DNA of 19,834 bases. It comes from Porphyrobacter sp. GTDB taxonomy: Bacteria; Pseudomonadota; Alphaproteobacteria; Sphingomonadales; Sphingomonadaceae. Positions 14,633 through 19,834 of this stretch are shown here, piece after piece. The notes below the pieces were generated by a model, which was given only the letters and a program-made list of their open reading frames with translations, made no database searches and had not been told where the DNA came from. Within the stretch, counting starts at the first letter, position 1, and each line of letters opens with the position of its first letter. Made by a program: the position numbers and the translations under genes. Location: the NCBI GenBank assembly GCA_018991295.1, contig JAGKSZ010000074.1, positions 1 through 19,834 on the forward strand, in the 5' to 3' direction.

Positions 14633-14673
14633 GTCAGCGCGCTTCAACCGCATTCGGGCTGAAGCGCGCTGAC
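14633..14673. repeat. Perfect 14-bp inverted repeat after the M16 peptidase gene
   Basis: GTCAGCGCGCTTCA (14633-14646) and TGAAGCGCGCTGAC (14660-14673) are exact reverse complements with a 13-nt loop that can add CCG/CGG pairs. The stem lies 11 bp past the M16 peptidase stop. A T-run (GATTTTT) follows only in the plus direction, whereas the neighbouring genes are all on the minus strand. It may stabilise the M16 mRNA 3' end, or terminate antisense transcription. Confidence 0.75.
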
Positions 14674-14684
14674 GATTTTTCCGC

Positions 14685-17543
14685 TTATTCGCCTTCCATC
14701 TCGCGCTGCTCGATAGGCAGGCCGAGCGGTTCGAGCTGGGCGCGGACCTTGCTGGCATCGCCAACCACCACCCACACGAACTTGTCGGTGTCGATTGCGG
14801 CGCGTGCTGCGGCATCGAGGGCCTCGGTGGTCTGCGCTTCGTAGATGCCGGCGAGCTTTTCCTGATAATCGTCAGGGCGGCCATAAAGGGCATTGCTCTG
14901 CATCGCGCCGAGCACGGCGGGGGAGGGTTCAAACCGGCCCGGCAGCGCGCCGATGTCATTGGCCTTGTAACGCTCCAGTTCTTCGGCGGTGATGCCCTTG
15001 GTGGTCAGGAATTCGCGCGTCTCGCGGATCATCTCTGCGATTGAATCTCCGGTGCGGTCGGCCTGCACACCGCCCGAGATGGCATAAACCACCGCGTTCT
15101 CGCGCGCCTGCGCCCCGCCACGCACACCGTAGCTCCAGCCCTTGGTCTCGCGCAGGTTCATGTTGAGCCGCGCAAGGAAGTTGCCTCCCAGTGCGTTGTT
15201 GGCGCTGTTGAAGGCGACGAAGGCCTCATCGCCCGCATCGAGCGGCGTGACCTGCGCGCCGACGATGAAGCTCTGCGGGGAATTGGGGCGGTTGACGAGG
15301 ATGATCCGCCCGCCTTCGGCCACCCGGTTGGCGGCGAAGTTCTTGGTGCCCTTGGGCGCGGCCGGGGCCTTCCAGTCACCGAAGGTCGCATTGAGCGCCG
15401 TGACAATCTCGGCCAGCGGCTTGTCGGAGATGACGAAGACTTCGCCGTTGTCGGGCCGGATCCAGCTGTCCTTGAAGGCTATCAGATCATCGCGGGTGAC
15501 CGCACTGACGCTCTGGACTGTGCTGACCCCGCCATAGGGCGTGCCCGCGCCGAACAGGACGGGCGCAATGGTGCGCTGGGCGATAGCCTGCGGGGTCTTC
15601 ATCGCCTGACGGATGCCGGTGACCGTCTGCGTGCGCACACGTTCGAGGTCTTCGGGGTTGAAGGCCGGCTCGCGCATGATCTGGCGCATCAGATCGAGGC
15701 TCGGGGCAAGGTTGGCGCTGAGCGCCTGAAGCGTGAAGCTCGAACGATCATCGCTGCCGCCTGCCGAAACACTGGCGCCCAGCCGCTCGCCTGCCTCGGC
15801 AATCTGCTGCGAGGTCAGGTTCTTGGTGCCCTCGTCAAACAGCGCGAGGGTGAGGCCCTGAAGACCTTCCTTGCCGACCGGATCGGCCGCGCCGCCTGCA
15901 TTGAAGCTCATCGACACCCAGGTTGCGGGCACTGCGGTGCGCCGGGCATAGGTGACTTTCATCCCGTTCTTGAGCGTGGCGCGTTCCAGATCGGGGAAAT
16001 CGAGCTTCGCGATGGTGTCGATCGGCGGCTTGGGCCGTTCAACCGAGACGCTGATGGTTTCGGCCGCACGGTCACGTTCCGATGCATTCTCGCCATCGGC
16101 CTTTACCGATGCAGCTTCCTGATAGGTCGCATCGCGCGCGCCGGGCTCAAGTACCACAGTCATCGCCGGGCGGGTCATCCAGCGAGCCATGGCCGCCTTG
16201 ATGTCAGCAGGGGTGAGTTTCGCCAGTGCATCGAACTCGCGGGCATAGAAGGCGGGATCGCCCGCCAGCACCTTGCCTTCCGCGAGCGCCTGCGCCTTGC
16301 CTGAGAAGCCGCCGACCTGCTCCAGCCCGCGGATCGTGCGGGCAAGATTGCTGGTGACCGCGCGGCGCACTTCGTCCTCGCTCGGGCCTTCGGCGATCAT
16401 CTTCGCCACGACTTCATCCATGCGCTTTTCGACCGCCGCCAGATCGCCGCCCTGCTTAACCGTCGCCCCGACGCTGAGCATGCCGATGCGCTGGAAGGCA
16501 GAATTGCCTGCCGAGACATTCACCGCCAGCTGCTCATCGCGCACCAGCACATTGTCGAGCCGGCTGGAGGACAGGCCGCCAAGGATCGATGCGCCCACTT
16601 CAAGCGCGATGCGGTCCTTGCCGGTGATGCCTTCGACCGGCCAGTAACGGGTGATGCTGGTGGCGGCGACCTGATCCTTGAAGGTCTTGCGCACCGGCGC
16701 GGCAAGGGTCGGGACTTCGGCCTGCGCCGGATTGTTCACCGGCCCGCGGGCGATGGCACCGAAATACTTTTCGACCAGCGGCCGGGCTTCGGCCGGCGAG
16801 ATGTCGCCGGCGATCACCAGCGTCGCGTTGTTGGGGCCGTACTTTTCGCGGAACCACGCCTTCACGTCTTCCATCGAGGCAGAATCGAGGTCCGCCATCG
16901 AGCCGATGGCTTCGTGGTGATAGGGGTGGCCGACCGGGAACAGGGTCTTCAGCACTTCTTCATAAACGAGGCCGCCCGGCTCATTGTCGCCCTGACGCTT
17001 CTCGTTCTGCACCACGCCGCGCTGGTTATCGAGCTTGCCCTGCGTCACCGCGCCAAGCAGGTAGCCCATGCGGTCGCTTTCCAGCCACAGCGCGCGTTCG
17101 AGGGCGGGGCGGGGGACGGTCTGGAAGTAGTTGGTGCGGTCAAACCAGGTCGTGCCGTTGTAATCGGTCGCGCCGATTTCCGCGAGGTACTGGAAATAGT
17201 CCGCCGGCGCGTTTTCCGATCCGTTGAACATCAGGTGTTCGAACAGGTGGGCAAAGCCGGTCTTGCCCTTGGGCTCGTCCTTCGATCCGACATTGTACCA
17301 CACCGTCACATTGACGATCGGCGCCTTGCGGTCTTCGTGCACCAGCACGGTGAGGCCGTTTTCGAGCTGGAACTGCTGGTAGGGAATCTTGATCTGGCTG
17401 ACCAGCGAGGGCAGGTCGGCGACCGGCTGCGGCCCGGCGGGGGCGGCAGCGGGTGCCGGGGCCTTTGCCGCAACAGGTGCAAAAGGCGCGGCCAGCGCAA
17501 GGGCAAGCGCCGAGAGGCTGGCGGCAGCGAAACGATGGGTCAT
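14685..17543 (-). CDS. Exported M16-family zinc metallopeptidase (pitrilysin type)
   Basis: This 952-aa two-half M16 peptidase has a signal peptide (1-26, cleavage near PVAAK) and so probably works in the periplasm. The inverted zinc motif is H99-L-F-E102-H103, and E181 in QNEKR, 78 residues further on, is the likely third ligand. The C-terminal half (about 515-950) lacks HxxEH but keeps the R798...Y805 pair (LRETKGWSYG), which helps bind substrate in this family. An Ala/Pro-rich spacer (27-45) links signal and catalytic domain. The length suits PqqL/YmxG-type double-domain proteins, which degrade small peptides or unfolded exported proteins. GGAG precedes the start at 17543 by about 9 nt. 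It follows the acylase gene after 47 bp, on the same strand, so the two are likely co-transcribed. The exact substrate cannot be read from sequence. Confidence 0.94.
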   Translation of the reverse strand: MTHRFAAASLSALALALAAPFAPVAAKAPAPAAAPAGPQPVADLPSLVSQIKIPYQQFQLENGLTVLVHEDRKAPIVNVTVWYNVGSKDEPKGKTGFAHLFEHLMFNGSENAPADYFQYLAEIGATDYNGTTWFDRTNYFQTVPRPALERALWLESDRMGYLLGAVTQGKLDNQRGVVQNEKRQGDNEPGGLVYEEVLKTLFPVGHPYHHEAIGSMADLDSASMEDVKAWFREKYGPNNATLVIAGDISPAEARPLVEKYFGAIARGPVNNPAQAEVPTLAAPVRKTFKDQVAATSITRYWPVEGITGKDRIALEVGASILGGLSSSRLDNVLVRDEQLAVNVSAGNSAFQRIGMLSVGATVKQGGDLAAVEKRMDEVVAKMIAEGPSEDEVRRAVTSNLARTIRGLEQVGGFSGKAQALAEGKVLAGDPAFYAREFDALAKLTPADIKAAMARWMTRPAMTVVLEPGARDATYQEAASVKADGENASERDRAAETISVSVERPKPPIDTIAKLDFPDLERATLKNGMKVTYARRTAVPATWVSMSFNAGGAADPVGKEGLQGLTLALFDEGTKNLTSQQIAEAGERLGASVSAGGSDDRSSFTLQALSANLAPSLDLMRQIMREPAFNPEDLERVRTQTVTGIRQAMKTPQAIAQRTIAPVLFGAGTPYGGVSTVQSVSAVTRDDLIAFKDSWIRPDNGEVFVISDKPLAEIVTALNATFGDWKAPAAPKGTKNFAANRVAEGGRIILVNRPNSPQSFIVGAQVTPLDAGDEAFVAFNSANNALGGNFLARLNMNLRETKGWSYGVRGGAQARENAVVYAISGGVQADRTGDSIAEMIRETREFLTTKGITAEELERYKANDIGALPGRFEPSPAVLGAMQSNALYGRPDDYQEKLAGIYEAQTTEALDAAARAAIDTDKFVWVVVGDASKVRAQLEPLGLPIEQREMEGE

Positions 17544-17590
17544 GGACGAAAGCTCCGGTGTTGGGATCGGATGGTGAAGAATTGCGCCAG

Positions 17591-19795
17591 TCAGCGCGCG
17601 GTGGTGACAATCTTGCGGCTGCTGGCTTGCGCCAGCAGATCATCGCGCCAGAAGTGAACGGGCTTCAGCTTGTGTTCGACGAACAGCTTCATCTGGTCGG
17701 TGTAATGCGGACTCCGGGGCCGCGTGCTGGCGGCACCGAAAGGCTGGACCGAGCGTGATGTAACGCGCTGGCCTGGCTGCCATTCGATCCACATGATGAA
17801 GCTGTCGCCGTGCTTCAGGGAGAGGCGCCCGTCCTCGGCCACGTCCCAGGTGGTCGCGGCGCGCAGCGTATCCGATCCGCCATCGACGGGCAGATCCTTG
17901 TCTCCCTGCCGCAGCCGCACCAGATCGCCCAGCGGCGGGTCGAGCCGGCCAAAATGGGTCATCAGATGATCGCTGGCCGCTTGCAGCTTTTCCGCCACAT
18001 CGGGGAAGGGCTTGTTGTTGTAATCGGCGGCCATGAAATCGCGGATCAGCAGCATCGCCAGCGCATCAGCGCGGCCTTGCCCATCCGAGGTAAAATCCCA
18101 CCCCAGCAGCAGATCGCGCGCCTCGGCAAGTTGGCCGGTAGCCTTCAGGCCCTCAAGGCCGGCAAACATCCGCGCGACATAGCCTTCGCGTGCATAGCCG
18201 GTGTCATACTTGATCCGCTCCAGCGTCGCCCGGTCGAGCACCTGCGCCTTCGAAAGCAGTTCGTACGCGCGGCGCGAGCGGTTGGTTTGCTTCAATTCGA
18301 TGCCCATCACCGGCGAGAACGCCTGAGGATCAAGATCGCTCCCGGCGCCCGCTGCGGTAAAGGGGGTGTTGTTCGAATTGTAGAGCCAGCCCGTGGCAGG
18401 GTTCACGATGCGCGGCAGGGAATTGTAATCCACCGCACCCTGCCAGATCAGATCGCTGCGGGTGCCGGGCAGAACGCCGCGCCAGTCGACTTTCACGCTT
18501 TCCGGGCGCGCCGGGATCGCGGCATTGTAGACATAGGCGATGGTGCCGGTCTTGTCGGCATAGATGAAATTGGTCGAAGGGATGGCAAGGCGCGCAAGCT
18601 GCGCTTCCCATTCGGCGAAGGTCTTGGCCTTGTTGAGGCGATAATAGGCATCGAGCTGCTGCAATTGTCCGATCCCGCCATAGCGCACGGCGAAGGCACC
18701 CTTTGCATTGCGGATAACCGGGCCGTGTGCCGAACGCAGCACCTCCTGCCGGATCGGCAGGACCAGCGGCCCCAGCTTGACCGGCAGCGTCACCCACTCA
18801 CTCTCCAGATCGCGCCATTCGCCATCGAGCTTGTAGCGCATCCCGGTGTCGTCCAGCTCCAGCTGATAGACATCGATCATGTCGGGCGTGTTGACCGTAT
18901 TCGTCCAGCCCAGATGTTCGTTATGGCCGAGGAAGGGGAAGGGCGATCCGGGGAAATTCGCGCCCGCAAAGTGCCAACCCTCGCCGCTTTCGACGACCAG
19001 TTCGTACCACGCCACTCCGCCGCGCAGGGGCTGATGCGAGTTCGAGACAAGGGTCGTGGTGCCGCCACCCTTTTGCGGCGCGACTGCAAAGGCGTTGGAG
19101 CCCAGATGCTCGGCATCCCCGCCCACCGGCAACACGAGGGTGCGGGCCTGTTTCGGGGCATCTTCCTTGCCCGATTCGGCCCCCGGCAAGGGCGGGCGCG
19201 GGAAGCCCGGAATGTCGGGACCGTGCTCGCGCCGCAGCGGCTCGCCTGCCACCAGCGGCCCGATCACGCCATCGAGCCCGAAGAAGAACGGCTGGCGCAG
19301 CGCAAAGCCAGCCGCCACGTCGATCCCCGCTACAGGAAAGAGGTTCGCCAGTTTCACCTCGTCCGGGTGTTCGGCGGCATATTGGTTGAGGCCCGCTGCA
19401 TAGGCCTCGAACAATGCGCGGGTATCGGCGGGGAGTCGGGGGTATTCCCGTTCTGCCGTGCCGCGCGCATCGATCAGGTGGTAGACATAATCGACCTTCG
19501 CGCCTTCAGCCCCTGCAATTGCGCCGTAGCGGCCCCGGGACATGGCGACGACATCCTGTAGCGTGAAGAAATCATCCTCGGCATGGGCAATGGCGACACC
19601 ATAAGCGGCATCGGCGTCGGTTTTCCCGGTGATGTGCGGCACGCCATAACCATCCCGGATGATCTCGGCAGAATAGGTGGCGGGGGTGGGCGGAGCTGAG
19701 GCGGTTGCCATGAACGGCTCCCAGGTAGCCAGCGCCGCTACTGCCAGCACAAGCACCCCCACCAGCGCAAAGGCGCCGCGCTTCACCCAGATCAT
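17591..19795 (-). CDS. Penicillin/acyl-homoserine-lactone acylase family Ntn hydrolase
   Basis: This is a 734-aa Ntn hydrolase of the penicillin acylase superfamily, cleaving amide bonds of acylated compounds such as AHL signals or β-lactams. Residues 7-25 form a signal or anchor helix, pointing to the periplasm. The precursor would split itself before S233 in HLGSNAFAV, making S233 the N-terminal nucleophile of the β-chain. H254 in SNSHQPL and N475-N476 in YNSNNTPF are the expected supporting residues. The α-chain region (about 40-200) and spacer (about 200-232, Pro/Gly/Glu-rich) have usual sizes. The start at 19795 is close to the window end and has only a weak ribosome-binding sequence, so an upstream start cannot be excluded. 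The M16 peptidase gene follows 47 bp downstream. Substrate (AHL, β-lactam or other acyl-amide) is not decided by sequence. Confidence 0.92.
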   Translation of the reverse strand: MIWVKRGAFALVGVLVLAVAALATWEPFMATASAPPTPATYSAEIIRDGYGVPHITGKTDADAAYGVAIAHAEDDFFTLQDVVAMSRGRYGAIAGAEGAKVDYVYHLIDARGTAEREYPRLPADTRALFEAYAAGLNQYAAEHPDEVKLANLFPVAGIDVAAGFALRQPFFFGLDGVIGPLVAGEPLRREHGPDIPGFPRPPLPGAESGKEDAPKQARTLVLPVGGDAEHLGSNAFAVAPQKGGGTTTLVSNSHQPLRGGVAWYELVVESGEGWHFAGANFPGSPFPFLGHNEHLGWTNTVNTPDMIDVYQLELDDTGMRYKLDGEWRDLESEWVTLPVKLGPLVLPIRQEVLRSAHGPVIRNAKGAFAVRYGGIGQLQQLDAYYRLNKAKTFAEWEAQLARLAIPSTNFIYADKTGTIAYVYNAAIPARPESVKVDWRGVLPGTRSDLIWQGAVDYNSLPRIVNPATGWLYNSNNTPFTAAGAGSDLDPQAFSPVMGIELKQTNRSRRAYELLSKAQVLDRATLERIKYDTGYAREGYVARMFAGLEGLKATGQLAEARDLLLGWDFTSDGQGRADALAMLLIRDFMAADYNNKPFPDVAEKLQAASDHLMTHFGRLDPPLGDLVRLRQGDKDLPVDGGSDTLRAATTWDVAEDGRLSLKHGDSFIMWIEWQPGQRVTSRSVQPFGAASTRPRSPHYTDQMKLFVEHKLKPVHFWRDDLLAQASSRKIVTTAR

Positions 19796-19822
19796 GAGAT
19801 CTCGGGGGGCGCCGGGTCCTTT

Positions 19823-19834
19823 AAAAAAAAAAAA
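19823..19834. other. Run of 12 A at the window end, probable contig edge
   Basis: The window ends TTT followed by twelve A, out of keeping with the GC-rich DNA around it. It could be the T-run of a terminator for an upstream minus-strand gene, but no stem can be seen because the sequence stops. An assembly or sequencing edge effect is at least as likely. Confidence 0.5.

Noticed and set aside
17810..19561. Plus-strand open frame of 583 codons opposite the acylase
   Set aside because: Antisense shadow of a clear Ntn hydrolase; no independent motif or ribosome binding site was seen.

Overview
The window is about 19.8 kb of GC-rich DNA from an alphaproteobacterium. Gene content, codon use and protein style fit a sphingomonad, probably of the Erythrobacter/Porphyrobacter group; this is inference from pattern, not a database result. 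It reads as ordinary chromosome: no transposase, integrase, CRISPR array, tRNA or rRNA was seen.

Left part (1-4033), low-oxygen respiration. On the minus strand lie a Crp/FNR-family regulator, then ccoN and the start of ccoO (cbb3-type high-affinity cytochrome oxidase; ccoO runs off the window at base 1). Divergent from the regulator is an ompW-type outer-membrane barrel gene. A perfect FNR/FixK box (TTGAT-CCGG-ATCAA) sits between the regulator and ompW, and a one-mismatch box sits 62 bp upstream of the ccoN start. This makes a small FNR/FixK regulon with its own regulator.

Middle (4034-4264), the most interesting non-coding stretch. After a strong terminator for ompW and a run of CAGACC(n) motifs comes TGTTCCACGTGAAACA, an exact match to the parS centromere consensus bound by ParB. 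It lies inside a 36-bp near-perfect palindrome between two convergent genes. If real, it marks a chromosome-segregation site and suggests this locus lies near oriC.

Centre (4265-11757), an acetate module. A DcaP-like porin gene is divergent from acs (acetyl-CoA synthetase). acs is followed after 4 nt by a NarL/FixJ-type response regulator. Tail to tail with that regulator, overlapping by 31 bp, is a very large hybrid histidine kinase whose N-terminal half is an SLC5-type Na+/solute symporter. This is the architecture of the CrbS/CrbR (MxtR/ErdR) acetate-switch system, which in other proteobacteria controls acs.

Right part (11758-19834), all minus strand: an MHS-family (MFS) transporter with an unusual ~120-residue insertion carrying two cysteines; a META/HslJ-type lipoprotein; a 99-aa protein built from two similar halves; a large exported M16 zinc peptidase; and a penicillin/AHL-acylase-type Ntn hydrolase. 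The last two are 47 bp apart and probably co-transcribed. The window ends in a run of 12 A that looks like a contig edge. No stretch longer than 300 bp lacks a gene.
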